NCBI RefSeq assembly: GCF_900116045.1 | Contig: NZ_LT630450.1 | Location: forward strand, 62,001-126,000 | Reading direction: 5' to 3' | From: Desulfovibrio piger | Lineage (GTDB): Bacteria > Desulfobacterota > Desulfovibrionia > Desulfovibrionales > Desulfovibrionaceae | DNA: 64,000 bases | In this document: piece after piece, positions 43,117 to 52,514 of the stretch | Numbering within the stretch: position 1 is the stretch's first letter | How the letters are laid out: the number at the start of each line of letters is the position of its first letter | The notes under the pieces: generated by a model | Seen by the model: only the letters and a program-made list of their open reading frames with translations | What the model was told of the DNA's origin: nothing | The model's database searches: none | Program-made: the position numbers and the translations under genes

Positions 43117-44066
43117 CGGCGACTTCCTTGTTTGCCGCGGAGCAGGGCTTCGGGGTTGCGTTCCAGCACGTCCATGAACGCCCGCAGGGAGCGCACGGCA
43201 GCGGTGCTTTCCTGGATCAGGCGGCGCAGCTCCTGGGTGAGGGGGGCATTGCGCTCCACCACGGCCTTGGTGGCCAGGGAAACGGAGGAGACGTTGTTCA
43301 TGGCCTCACGGGTGCTTTGCAGGGCCTGGGGCAGGTCGTGCTGGGCCGAGGTGGCCGCGACGTTCAACTTTTCCAGGGCCTGGGACAGGGTCTTCTGGGA
43401 CTGCTGCATGCCGGCCAGCAGGGTCTGCGCCTCCTCGAAGGACGTGGCAAAGGCCTTGAGGCCGCGCTCCAGCGCATCGCCGGCCAGGGCGGCGTTGACC
43501 TTTTCCAGGATGCCCGCGGTGGTGCGTGCCATCTCTTCCAGCGGCAGGCTGGCCACGGTACGCTGCAGGGTATCGATGGGCGAGGGCAGAGTGGGGATCT
43601 CCCTGTCCGGCATGGGGGAGCGGAAGTTGGCGGGCGTGTTGGGCAAAAAGTCCAGTTCCACACGATACTGGCCGGTGATGAGGCTCTGGAGCTGCAGGCG
43701 GGCGCGCAGGCCGCGCTGGATCAGACGGCGCAGGATCTCCTGCCGGAAGTTGTCCGTGAGCTCGCCGGCGACACCCGCCCGGACGATGCTGTTCTCGTCC
43801 AGCCGGATGTAGACCGGGATGGTGACGCTGGCATCACGCGGGTTGGCCTCCAGGCTGATGCGCGTGACCTGGCCCATGGGCACGCCCCGGAAGACCACGG
43901 GCGCCCCGATGCTGAGGCCGCTCACCGAGCCGTCGAAATACAGGACGTATTCGATGTCGTCGCTGAACATGCGCCCGCCGCCCAGCAGGATGATGCCCGC
44001 CACCAGAAGCGTCAGTCCGCCGATGACGAAAGCCCCTACAGCGGTTTTGAATGATTGTTTTGCCAT
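43113..44066 (-). CDS. MlaD-like MCE-domain protein
   Basis: The 317-aa protein has an N-terminal transmembrane helix (VGAFVIGGLTLLVAGIILLG) and the MCE domain (YVLYFDGSVSGLSIGAPVVFRGVPMGQVTRI). A long helical C-terminal region (residues ~150-315) could form the needle or barrel of an MCE hexamer. It carries phospholipids across the periplasm for the MlaE/F-like transporter encoded upstream. The C-terminal extension makes it longer than E. coli MlaD. Confidence 0.92.
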   Translation of the reverse strand: MAKQSFKTAVGAFVIGGLTLLVAGIILLGGGRMFSDDIEYVLYFDGSVSGLSIGAPVVFRGVPMGQVTRISLEANPRDASVTIPVYIRLDENSIVRAGVAGELTDNFRQEILRRLIQRGLRARLQLQSLITGQYRVELDFLPNTPANFRSPMPDREIPTLPSPIDTLQRTVASLPLEEMARTTAGILEKVNAALAGDALERGLKAFATSFEEAQTLLAGMQQSQKTLSQALEKLNVAATSAQHDLPQALQSTREAMNNVSSVSLATKAVVERNAPLTQELRRLIQESTAAVRSLRAFMDVLERNPEALLRGKQGSRR

Positions 44067-44082
44067 GCCGTATCCTGTGGGT

Positions 44083-44856
44083 TCAGTCCTGTTGTTGGGG
44101 GCCGCCCGCCTCGCCGCGCGTCAAAAAGCGCAGGGCCTGCAGTTCGGTGTGCGGGTCGCGCACCAGTTCGGAGGGGTTGCCCCGGGCCGTGACGCGCCGG
44201 GTCCGCACGTCGAGATAGATGCCGTTGCTGGCGATGGCGAAGATGCTGGCCAGCTCGTGGGAGACGATGACGAAGGTCGTGCCCAGGGCGTCGCGCAGCT
44301 CCAGGATCAGGTCGTCCAGCATGCGGGCGCTCACCGGGTCCAGACCGGCGGAGGGCTCGTCCAGAAAGAGGATCTCGGGATCGAGGGCCAGGGCCCGGGC
44401 CAGGCCGGCCCGCTTGCGCATGCCGCCGCTGATCTCCGAAGGGTAGTAGTCCTCGAAACCGGCCAGACCGGCCAGGGCCAGCTTGAGCGAGGCCTGCTCG
44501 CGGATCTCGTCGTCATCAAGGTCGGTGTACTGCTGCAGCGGCAGGCCCACGTTCTCGGCCAGGGTCATGGAGCTCCACAGGGCGCCGCCCTGGAAGAGCA
44601 CGCCCGTGCGGCGCAGGATGCGGCGGCGCTCCTTTTCGGTACAGGCCCAGATGTCCGTATCGCCGTAGAGCACCTGGCCGCTCTGGGGCTCCTTGAGGCC
44701 CATGAGCGTGCGCAGGAGCGAGCTCTTGCCGCAGCCGGAACCGCCCATGATGAGGAAGATGTCATCGGCGGCCACATCGAAATTGACGTCACGCATGAGC
44801 ACGAAGGAACCGTAGCCCAGGGTCAGGTCGCGGACGCGCAGGCGGGGAGTGCTCAT
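44083..44856 (-). CDS. MlaF-like ABC transporter ATPase
   Basis: The 257-aa ATPase has Walker A GGSGCGKSS, signature SGGMRKRAGLARALA, Walker B ILFLDEPSAGLD and switch His in VSHEL. The GGSGCGKS and SGGM-KR variants are typical of MlaF. It powers the MlaE permease. ATG 44856 lies one base after the mlaE stop; an ATG at 44874 within mlaE is an alternative. Confidence 0.93.
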   Translation of the reverse strand: MSTPRLRVRDLTLGYGSFVLMRDVNFDVAADDIFLIMGGSGCGKSSLLRTLMGLKEPQSGQVLYGDTDIWACTEKERRRILRRTGVLFQGGALWSSMTLAENVGLPLQQYTDLDDDEIREQASLKLALAGLAGFEDYYPSEISGGMRKRAGLARALALDPEILFLDEPSAGLDPVSARMLDDLILELRDALGTTFVIVSHELASIFAIASNGIYLDVRTRRVTARGNPSELVRDPHTELQALRFLTRGEAGGPQQQD

Positions 44857-44857
44857 G

Positions 44858-45985
44858 TCAGATGCCCAGTACATTGCAGATGATGGTGATGATGGCCGTG
44901 GCGATGATGATGCCCACGATGGACTGGACCACGGCCGTGGTGGTGGCCAGGCCCACGGCCTGGGCGCTGCGGCCGCAGCGGATGCCCTGATAGCAGCCCG
45001 CCAGGGCGATGATGACGCCGAACACCGTGCCGTAGGTGATGCCGATGAGCCCGTGGACGAAGGAGACCATCTGCATGGTGGCGTTGAGGTATTCGGCGGA
45101 GCTCAGCCCCAGCATGGTGACGCCCACCACATAGCCGCCCAGAATGCCCATGAGGTCGGCATAGACCGTGAGCAGGGGCACCATGAGCATCAGGGCCAGC
45201 ATGCGCGGCAGCACCAGAAAGTCTATGGGCGAGATGCCCAGGGTGGTCAGGGCGTCCACTTCCTCGTTGACCTGCATGGTGCCGATCATGGCCGCATAGG
45301 CGGCCCCCACGCGGCCGGACATGACCACGCCCACCATGACCGCGCCCATGACGCGCAGCATGCCGATGCCCACCAGCCCGGCCACATAGATCTGGGCGCC
45401 GAACTGCGTCAGCTGCACCGCGCCCACAAAGGCCAGGATCAGGCCGAACAGCAGGCTGGTGATGGAGATGATGGGCAGGGCGCGCACGCCGCATTCGTAC
45501 ATGGCTTCCACGAAGTCCCGCATGCGCATGCCGGCGCGCCCCAGGATGAGGCGCCAGATGGAAAGGGTCACGTCGCCGAGGAATTCCAGAAAATCCGCGC
45601 AGCGGGGCGGCAGGCCCATGACCGCTTCGCCCACCCGGGCGAAAAGCCCCTGCCGGCGGTCGCTGCGGGCGGCCCCTGCCTGGGCCGGGATGGCGAAGGC
45701 CAGATGCAGCAGCCGTGCCAGCCCTGCGGGCAGATCCTGGCTGATCTCGATCCGTGCGGCGCGGGCGGCCTTGTGCAGCTGGACGAGGAAGACCAGCAGG
45801 CTGCTGTCCCAGGCGCCGAGGGCCGCCGCCGCGAGGTGCAGCTGCCGGATGCCCGGGGCCCGCAGCTGCTGCAGGGCGTCGGCGCATTGCGGCGGCCAGG
45901 GCGTATTGATGGCCCAGCTGCCGGAGACGGTGACCTGCAGGCGCTCGCCGGCCCTGTCCAGGTTTACTTGCGGACTTGTTTCCAT
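44858..45985 (-). CDS. MlaE-type lipid permease with N-terminal STAS-like domain
   Basis: The 375-aa protein starts with a ~100-residue domain (LQVTVSGSW, IRQLHLAAAALGAWDSSLLVFL) that resembles the STAS fold of MlaB. The polytopic MlaE permease follows: GVRALPIISITSLLFGLILAF, GIGMLRVMGAVMVGVVMSGRVGAAYAA, EVDALTTLGISPI. It thus fuses subunits that are separate in E. coli. ATG 45985 is just downstream of TATACTATAG, so its transcript may have a short leader. Divergent from polA. Confidence 0.9.
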   Translation of the reverse strand: METSPQVNLDRAGERLQVTVSGSWAINTPWPPQCADALQQLRAPGIRQLHLAAAALGAWDSSLLVFLVQLHKAARAARIEISQDLPAGLARLLHLAFAIPAQAGAARSDRRQGLFARVGEAVMGLPPRCADFLEFLGDVTLSIWRLILGRAGMRMRDFVEAMYECGVRALPIISITSLLFGLILAFVGAVQLTQFGAQIYVAGLVGIGMLRVMGAVMVGVVMSGRVGAAYAAMIGTMQVNEEVDALTTLGISPIDFLVLPRMLALMLMVPLLTVYADLMGILGGYVVGVTMLGLSSAEYLNATMQMVSFVHGLIGITYGTVFGVIIALAGCYQGIRCGRSAQAVGLATTTAVVQSIVGIIIATAIITIICNVLGI

Positions 45986-46083
45986 CTCTATAGTATACGC
46001 GCAGGACAAAAGCTTCGCAAGGAGGGAGGCCGCTCCCCCGCAGGCTTTTTCCCCTTTTTGCTGACCCTCAACCCCGGATTGCC

Positions 46084-48843
46084 ATGTCGCTGAAACAACG
46101 CCTCGGGCTTGCCGCAGAGCCCGTCTTTCTCATGGATGGCTCGGCCTTCATCTATCGCGGCTTTTTTGCCAACAGGAACATGCAGCGTTCCGACGGCTTC
46201 CCCACCAATTCCCTGGTGGTGGTCAGCCGCGTGCTGCTGCGCATCCTGCGCGAGGAGCGCCCCCGCTATTTCGCCTTCGTGCAGGACGGCAAGGGCCCCA
46301 ACTTCCGGCACGAGATATTCCCCCTCTACAAGGCCAACCGCGATGCCACGCCCGAAGACCTGGTGCTCCAGCTGGAACCCATCCAGCGCATGGTGCGGGC
46401 CCTGGGCATCCGGCTGGAAGTCTCGCAGGGCTGCGAGGCCGACGACTGCATCGCCTCGCTGGCGGCGCGCTTCGCGGCGGAACATCCCGTCATCATCGTC
46501 AGCGGCGACAAGGACCTGAAACAGTGCCTGGGCCCCAACGTCTACATGTGGGACCCGGCCTCCAGGGAAGAGAAGCTGGTGAGCGAGGCCGACTTCACGG
46601 CGGAGAACGGCGTGACGCCCGCCCAGTGGCCCGATGTGCAGGCCCTCATCGGCGATACCAGCGACAACATCCCCGGCGTGCCGGGCATCGGCCCCAAGAC
46701 CGCGCGCCAGATCTTCGCCATCTGCCCCAGCCTTGAGGACATCCGCGACCATTTCGTCCTGCTGCCGCCCAAAGTGCAGGCCAAGTTGCAGGAACATCTG
46801 GAGAACATGTTCATCTGGCGCGAGCTCACCACCCTGAGCCGCGAGGCCTGCCCCGGCGTCACGCTGGACGACCTGCGCGTGCGTCCGCTGGATGCCGCCA
46901 CCTGCGCCCTGCTCACGGAAGAGTTCGAGCTCTTCGCCCTGCGGCGCGAGCTGGCCGCCCTGGACCGTCTGCAGGCCGCCGAGGCCGACCTGCCCGAGGA
47001 GTTCCTGGACGCGGGCAGCATCCGTGAGGACGCACGGCCCGCCGCCGGGAAGAAGGCGGCCGCGGAACAGGCGTCCCTGCCGCAGGCCCGGCCTGCCCGC
47101 AGCGGCCGTGCCACCAGCCAGATGAGCCTTCTGGATGCCCTGCCGCAGGAATCCGTGCCCGCACTGGATGACGTGTCGGCCCTGCCGGACTGCCGGGATG
47201 CCCGTGTGGCCCTGATCTGGGCCCACGGCGACCGTGAGGCCCCCCATCTTGCCGTGGAGGACGCTGACGGCAGCTCCCTGGGCCAATGGCAGTGGACAGG
47301 ATCCGAGGCGGAGCTGGCCCGCTGGCTGGCCCCGGCCCGCACCCTGGTGACGGCCGATCTCAAGGGCATGCTGACGTCCGCGTCCTGCTGGCAATTTTTG
47401 GCCGGACGCGCCGCGGACTGCATGGACCTGGGCGTGGCCGCCTATCTGCTGAACCCCGAAGAGAACGATTACGGCTGGCCCCGTCTTTCGGCCCGCTGGG
47501 GCGCCGTGCTGCGCCATGAGCTGGAGGGCAGGGGCGAGACGGCCCCCGGACCCGCACGCCTGGGGCTGGCCATGGCGCGGCTGTTCGGGCAGCGCCTGGA
47601 AAAGGACGGCCTGCTGGAGCTGTTCCGGCGGCTGGAGATGCCCCTGCTGCCCGTGCTGGCCGGCATGGAACAGACCGGGGTGGCCATCGACGCTGCGGCC
47701 TTCCGGGCCTTCCTCGACGACGTGCAGGGCCGGCTGGACCAGCTGACGGCCCATGTCTACGAGCTGGCGGGCACGCAGTTCAACATCCGCTCGGCCCAGC
47801 AGCTGGGCGACGTGCTGTTCAACGGGCTGGGACTGCCCGCCCCGCGCAAGACCAAGGGCGGCCAGGCCTCCACCAGCCAGCAGACGCTGGAGAAGCTGGC
47901 CGGGCAGCATCCGGTGGTGGACAGCATCCTCCAGTACCGCAAGCTGGAGAAGATGCGCTCCACCTATCTCGATCCCCTGCCGCGCCTGGTGGATCCGCAG
48001 GGCCGCATCCATACCACCTTCAACCAGAAGGCCACGGCCACGGGAAGGCTCTCTTCCAGCAACCCCAACCTGCAGAACATCCCCGTGCGCGGGCCGCTGG
48101 GCAAGCGCATGCGTTCCTGCTTCATCGCCGGGCCGGGCCGCCTGCTGGTCTCGGCCGACTATTCGCAGGTGGAGCTGCGCGTGCTGGCCCATGTCTCGCA
48201 GGATCCGGCCCTGCTGGAAGCCTTCCGCAACGGCGAGGACATCCACGCCCGCACGGCGGCCCTGGTCTATGACCTGCCTCCCGACCAGGTGAGCCCGGAC
48301 CAGCGCCGCAATGCCAAGACCATCAACTTCGGTCTCATCTACGGCATGGGCGCCCAGAAGCTGGCCCAGGAACTCAAGATCGGCACCGCGCAGGCCAGGG
48401 ACTTCATCGCCCGTTATTTCGAGCGCCTGCAGGGCCTGAAAGCATTTTACGAAGGCGTGGAGGCCTCGGCCCGCAAGCACGGTTTCGTGACCACTCTGGG
48501 CGGCCGCCGCCGCCTGCTGCCGGACATCAATGCCGCCAGCGGCCAGGCCGCGGCCCTGGCCCGCCGCCAGGCCATCAATACCGTGATCCAGGGCTCGGCG
48601 GCGGACATCATCAAGCTGGCCATGCTGGCCGTGGCCCGTGACGGGCGCCTGCGGGAGCTGGATGCCCGCCTGCTGCTGCAGGTGCACGACGAACTTTTGC
48701 TGGAAGTGCCCGCCGATGCCGCCGAAGAAGCCGGGACCCTGGTGGCCCGCCTCATGCAGGACGTCCGCCCCGGCGGCCGGGAGCTTTCCGTGCCGTTGCT
48801 GGTGGACTGGGGCACCGGGCACGACTGGGGCGCGGCGCATTAG
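46084..48843 (+). CDS. polA: DNA polymerase I
   Basis: The 919-aa enzyme has the 5'-nuclease domain at residues ~1-300 (DGSAFIYRGFFANR, GCEADDCIASLA, VSGDKDLKQCL, IPGVPGIGPKTA). A middle region at ~340-520 is followed by the family A polymerase: motif A SADYSQVELRVLAH, motif B RRNAKTINFGLIYGMGAQ, motif C VHDELLLEVP. The middle region lacks the DxE (exo I) and NxxxD-type acidic motifs of proofreading exonuclease, so it is probably a structural remnant. It fills gaps in replication and repair. Confidence 0.96.
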   Translation: MSLKQRLGLAAEPVFLMDGSAFIYRGFFANRNMQRSDGFPTNSLVVVSRVLLRILREERPRYFAFVQDGKGPNFRHEIFPLYKANRDATPEDLVLQLEPIQRMVRALGIRLEVSQGCEADDCIASLAARFAAEHPVIIVSGDKDLKQCLGPNVYMWDPASREEKLVSEADFTAENGVTPAQWPDVQALIGDTSDNIPGVPGIGPKTARQIFAICPSLEDIRDHFVLLPPKVQAKLQEHLENMFIWRELTTLSREACPGVTLDDLRVRPLDAATCALLTEEFELFALRRELAALDRLQAAEADLPEEFLDAGSIREDARPAAGKKAAAEQASLPQARPARSGRATSQMSLLDALPQESVPALDDVSALPDCRDARVALIWAHGDREAPHLAVEDADGSSLGQWQWTGSEAELARWLAPARTLVTADLKGMLTSASCWQFLAGRAADCMDLGVAAYLLNPEENDYGWPRLSARWGAVLRHELEGRGETAPGPARLGLAMARLFGQRLEKDGLLELFRRLEMPLLPVLAGMEQTGVAIDAAAFRAFLDDVQGRLDQLTAHVYELAGTQFNIRSAQQLGDVLFNGLGLPAPRKTKGGQASTSQQTLEKLAGQHPVVDSILQYRKLEKMRSTYLDPLPRLVDPQGRIHTTFNQKATATGRLSSSNPNLQNIPVRGPLGKRMRSCFIAGPGRLLVSADYSQVELRVLAHVSQDPALLEAFRNGEDIHARTAALVYDLPPDQVSPDQRRNAKTINFGLIYGMGAQKLAQELKIGTAQARDFIARYFERLQGLKAFYEGVEASARKHGFVTTLGGRRRLLPDINAASGQAAALARRQAINTVIQGSAADIIKLAMLAVARDGRLRELDARLLLQVHDELLLEVPADAAEEAGTLVARLMQDVRPGGRELSVPLLVDWGTGHDWGAAH

Positions 48844-48872
48844 GCCCTGCCGGTCCGCAACGCATGACTGCC

Positions 48873-48940
48873 GTGGGGGAAGGGGACCGCTCCCGCGTGC
48901 GCCGGGGCCCCTTCCCCATGCGCTTCCTTTCCTTTTCCCG
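48873..48940. repeat. Dispersed G/C-rich palindromic intergenic repeat after polA
   Basis: GTGGGGGAAGGGG ... GGGGCCCCTTCCCCATGCGC, with the same outer plan as copies at 11918 and 15273. It may double as the polA terminator. Confidence 0.45.
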
Positions 48941-49275
48941 TGCGGGTGGTGAAAAGCGGCAGGGAAGGGAGGCATCCCCTTGTCCCCGCGTCCGTCCCCG
49001 CACGGCGGGGAGAGCATCAACCGATCCGTCCAAACACGCGTTTGTCCGCGCCCGTCCCCGCGTGGCGGAAAGGGCGGGGCCCGTCCCCTTCCGGGAGCCT
49101 GTTGGGCGGCGGGACGGCTCCGGCAGAACAGCCATAAAAAGACAAGTTTTTTCAGACTGTTTGGGGCATGGTTCAAGTTTTTGGCAAAAAAAGGATGACA
49201 GCCGGAGCATTCTGGTATACACAAAGCCGCAGCCGTCTGGAATACGGCACAAATTTGGCATTCCGTCGTGAATGC
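48941..49275. other. Upstream region of the rplM operon
   Basis: About 330 bp without a supported gene. A ~25-bp imperfect direct repeat occurs near 48978 and 49042 (GTCCGTCCCCGCACGGCGGGG versus GCCCGTCCCCGCGTGGCGG, shown in part). The 3' half becomes AT-richer towards the promoter. Confidence 0.45.
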
Positions 49276-49304
49276 TTGACAAGTTGCGCACTTTGCGATA
49301 AAGA
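49276..49304 (+). promoter_or_regulatory. rplM-rpsI promoter
   Basis: TTGACA (49276-49281), a 17-bp spacer, and TAAAGA (49299-49304). A ~100-base leader then runs to the rplM start, with GAGGAG before the ATG. Confidence 0.7.
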
Positions 49305-49412
49305 GCGCTTTCTTTGTGAGCGATACTGTCGTCACCCGTTAGGCGGCACGTCGCAGACGGATTTTCCGCCGCTTGATGGCTACTGAGATAAGTAGATGAG
49401 GAGTTCATCCCG

Positions 49413-49847
49413 ATGAAGACGTTCAGCCCCACCCCGAAAGACATCAACCACGAATGGTTTGTGGTTGACGCCCAGGATCAGGTGCTGGGTCGTCTGGCCA
49501 GCCAGATCGCCCACCGCCTGCGCGGCAAGCATAAGCCCGAATTCGCCCGTCACATGGACAACGGCGACTTTATCGTCGTGGTCAACTGCGAAAAGATCAA
49601 GGTGACCGGCACCAAGATGGCCCACAAGAACTACTATCGCCACTCCGGCTGGGTGGGCGGTCTGAAGACCACCTCCCTGGGCGATATGCTGGCTTCCAAG
49701 CCCGAGCGCGTGCTCATGGCCGCTGTGCGTGGCATGCTGCCCAAGAACCGTCTGGGCCGCGCCATGCTGAAGAAGCTCAAGATTTACGCGGGTCCCGAAC
49801 ACCCGCACACGGCTCAGAACCCGCAGCCGCTGACCCTGCCTTACTAA
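49413..49847 (+). CDS. rplM: 50S ribosomal protein L13
   Basis: The 144-aa protein has the family pattern [51 protein letters not shown] and [14 protein letters not shown]. It is an early-assembly 50S protein. It is followed 12 bp later by rpsI, the usual bacterial pair. Confidence 0.98.
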   Translation: MKTFSPTPKDINHEWFVVDAQDQVLGRLASQIAHRLRGKHKPEFARHMDNGDFIVVVNCEKIKVTGTKMAHKNYYRHSGWVGGLKTTSLGDMLASKPERVLMAAVRGMLPKNRLGRAMLKKLKIYAGPEHPHTAQNPQPLTLPY

Positions 49848-49859
49848 GGAGCGCACGTC

Positions 49860-50252
49860 ATGAGCGACAAATTCGAATACGGCACCGGCCGCCGCAAGAC
49901 CGCCACTGCCCGCACCCGCGTCTACGCTGGCTCCGGCAACATCACGGTGAACGGTCGTGCCTTTGAGGATTACTTCCCCCGCAAGACCCTGCAGATGATC
50001 ATCCGTCAGCCCCTCGTGCTGTCCAAGCTGGCTGAAAAGCTGGACGTGCGCGTCAACGTGGCCGGCGGCGGCGTGGCCGGTCAGGCCGAAGCCGTGCGTC
50101 ACGGTATTTCCCGCGCCCTGCTGCTGGTGGATCCCGCCCTTCGTCCCATCCTGAAGAAGGCCGGCTTCCTGACCCGCGATGCGCGCAAGAAGGAACGCAA
50201 AAAGTACGGTCTGCGCGCTGCCCGCGCCCGTTACCAGTACTCGAAGCGTTAA
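49860..50252 (+). CDS. rpsI: 30S ribosomal protein S9
   Basis: The 130-aa protein has [20 protein letters not shown] at the start, [21 protein letters not shown] in the middle and the basic C-terminal tail ending YSKR, which reaches the P-site tRNA. GGAGCGCACGTC precedes the ATG. Confidence 0.98.
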   Translation: MSDKFEYGTGRRKTATARTRVYAGSGNITVNGRAFEDYFPRKTLQMIIRQPLVLSKLAEKLDVRVNVAGGGVAGQAEAVRHGISRALLLVDPALRPILKKAGFLTRDARKKERKKYGLRAARARYQYSKR

Positions 50253-50277
50253 TCCGTACCCCGGATCACGGAACCCC

Positions 50278-50311
50278 AAGGGGTGGGCCATTGTTGGCCC
50301 ACCCCTTTTCT
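50278..50311 (+). terminator. Terminator after rpsI
   Basis: AAGGGGTGGGCCA ttgt TGGCCCACCCCTTTTC is a perfect 12-bp stem with a T run. Confidence 0.9.
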
Positions 50312-50545
50312 GTTATCGTGCGCCCGTCCTGTCCCGGGGGACGGGAGCCTGTGCCCTTTCTTCGCGGTCCCGTCCGCGCCGCGCCTTTCGCTGCCGTCCG
50401 TGCCCCTGCCTTCCTGCAGCCGCACCGGCGCCCTGCCATCCCGCCGCCGGAGGCAGCGGATGGCAGGACCGGCATGCGCCTCCGGCGTTGGGCCGCACGC
50501 CCCGGGATATTGTCGCCATCTTTTTGCCATGAGGTTTCCCACGCC

Positions 50546-52297
50546 ATGCCCGTGATCCCCGAAGGCATCGCCTATGCCTATACCCACGAGACGACCCAGG
50601 CCACGACCGGCTATTTTTCCTGCCGGCCGCCCGCATCCCTGACCCTGCCCCAGGCGCTGGCCCGCCTGGAGGCCACGCCCTTTGACGATTTTTTGCGCCA
50701 GCACTGCCTGCGCCAGCTGAGCGGCCGTCCGCCGGAAGAGATCAGGAACCTGGCCGATGAGCTCTACGACCGCGAGACGGACAGCTTCCGGCGCATGGGG
50801 CTTGCCGGCCTGCTGCTGGAATGTTCGCTGCTGGTGCCCGCGCTGGCCCGTTGCTGCGACGGCTTTCCCGAGGATGCCCTGCAGCGCCTGACGCTGTCGT
50901 CCTCCTTGATCTATCTGCGCGCCGCCAGCCGGAAGGATTTCGGCCTCATGCAGGCCTGGAGCGCCCGTTTTGCCGACAATATCGCCCGGCACCACATGCT
51001 GCCGCACTGGGAAGAGCTGGAGCTGGAGCTGCCCTACAGCGAAGAGGAACTGGAGGTCTGCCGCGAAGGGCTGCGGGCCCGGGCCGGGCTGCTGGCACGG
51101 GAACATGCCCGCATGCAGGCGGAAGACCTGCCGCGCCGTGAGCGCCGTCCGGCACAGGAGACCTACGAGCAGGCCGTCAATGCCCTGCTGGAGAACGATG
51201 TCCTGGCCGGTCAGGAGATGCGGCATCAGGCCTCGCTGTCTCCCATCGCGCTGCTGCGCTCCTGGAAGGTGGATCTGGCCGTGGATTGCGGCCGCATGCG
51301 CCACAGCCTGCGTGGCGAGGCCACGGCCTACGGGCGCGGCCTTTCCCTGGCGGCGGCCCGGGCCTCCTATGCCATGGAGATCGTGGAGCGCGCCAGCAGC
51401 TATGTGAGCGTGGCCCGTACCGGCGAGCGCTCCTTCGAGGTGACGAACCGCCGCCGGCCCATGCCGCTGATCCATGCCTCCTGCGCCAAACTGCGCTCGC
51501 AGGGCAAGGACTTCCTGCCCCTGTCGGCCCTGCCGCTGGAAACACCGTTCGAGGACTATGTGCCCCTGTACTGGCTGGAGGCCCGCGATCCTGCCGGCAA
51601 GGCCGTGCTGGTGCCCGCGCAGGCGGTCTTCCTCTTCTGCAATCTGGACGAGCAGTCCCTGTTCCTGGCCGGTGGCTCCACGGGCCTGGCTTCCGGCAAC
51701 ACCGAGGCCGAAGCCCGGCTGGCGGCGCTCACGGAGATCGTGGAGCGTGACGCCGAGGCCACCACGCCCTTCAGGCGCGAGGGCTGCTTCGTGCTCAAGA
51801 GCCGCGACGAGCGATTGCAGGCCCTGCTGGACGATTACGCGGCCCGCGGCATCCAGATCCAGTTCCAGGACATCACCACGGAGCTGGGCGTGCCGGCCTA
51901 CCGCTGTTTCGTCATGAGCCGCCGTGGTGAGGTGGCGCAGGCCACGGGCGCCAACCTGTGCGGCAGCCGGGCCGCGCTGGCGGCCCTGACCGAAGTGCCC
52001 TGGCCCTATCCCTATGGCGAACCGACGGGGCCTGCTCTGGGCGGTCTGCCGGTGCGCTGGCTGGAAGACCTGCCCGATTACAGCCTGCCGTCGGCCGAAG
52101 CCTCCTGCACGCTGCTGGAAAGGACGCTGTGCGCCCAGGGCCGTACGCCCCTGTATGTGGACATCTCCCGCAAGGATCTGGACATGCCCGTGGTGCGCGC
52201 CCTGGTCCCCGGTCTGGAGCTCACCGCCGACTTCGACCGCTTCTCCCGGCCCTCGCTGCGCCTGCTGGCCCGCTACACGGCCCGCTGGCAGAAGTAG
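50546..52297 (+). CDS. Orphan YcaO-domain protein
   Basis: The 583-aa protein has a helical N-terminal domain of ~240 residues (RETDSFRRMGLAGLLLECSLL; ELELELPYSEEELEVCREGL) before the YcaO core. Core ATP-binding segments are GLSLAAARASYAMEIVERASSY and GNTEAEARLAALTEIVERDAEA. YcaO enzymes activate backbone amides with ATP to make azolines, thioamides or amidines. No precursor peptide, TfuA or dehydrogenase gene is adjacent, and the C-terminus lacks the proline-rich tail of azoline-forming members. It lies just after the rplM-rpsI terminator. ATG 50546 has GAGG 13 bases upstream. Confidence 0.85.
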   Translation: MPVIPEGIAYAYTHETTQATTGYFSCRPPASLTLPQALARLEATPFDDFLRQHCLRQLSGRPPEEIRNLADELYDRETDSFRRMGLAGLLLECSLLVPALARCCDGFPEDALQRLTLSSSLIYLRAASRKDFGLMQAWSARFADNIARHHMLPHWEELELELPYSEEELEVCREGLRARAGLLAREHARMQAEDLPRRERRPAQETYEQAVNALLENDVLAGQEMRHQASLSPIALLRSWKVDLAVDCGRMRHSLRGEATAYGRGLSLAAARASYAMEIVERASSYVSVARTGERSFEVTNRRRPMPLIHASCAKLRSQGKDFLPLSALPLETPFEDYVPLYWLEARDPAGKAVLVPAQAVFLFCNLDEQSLFLAGGSTGLASGNTEAEARLAALTEIVERDAEATTPFRREGCFVLKSRDERLQALLDDYAARGIQIQFQDITTELGVPAYRCFVMSRRGEVAQATGANLCGSRAALAALTEVPWPYPYGEPTGPALGGLPVRWLEDLPDYSLPSAEASCTLLERTLCAQGRTPLYVDISRKDLDMPVVRALVPGLELTADFDRFSRPSLRLLARYTARWQK

Positions 52298-52469
52298 GAA
52301 AATCCGGTCGGGGGAGGCCCCCTTTGCTTGCGGCAAAAAGCTTTTTCCTCTCCCAAAAACCGCCATACGGGAGGCACAGCGACCGGACTTTGGGACGCGT
52401 GATCCAGAAGTGTTTTTTGAAAAACGCGGGAAGCGGATGGCAGCAGCCATCCCGTGGCCATGAAAAAGT

Positions 52470-52509
52470 GGCCACAAAAAAGGACGCCTCGGCGTCCTTT
52501 TTTGTGGCC
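52470..52509 (+). terminator. Bidirectional terminator
   Basis: GGCCACAAAAAAGGACGCC tc GGCGTCCTTTTTTGTGGCC is a 19-bp perfect stem. Its core repeats the 16623 terminator stem (AAAAAAGGACGCC). Confidence 0.88.
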
Positions 52510-52514
52510 TGATA

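Noticed and set aside
45988..49335. 1115-codon minus-strand frame opposite polA
   Set aside because: Same artefact; polA motifs on the plus strand are unambiguous.
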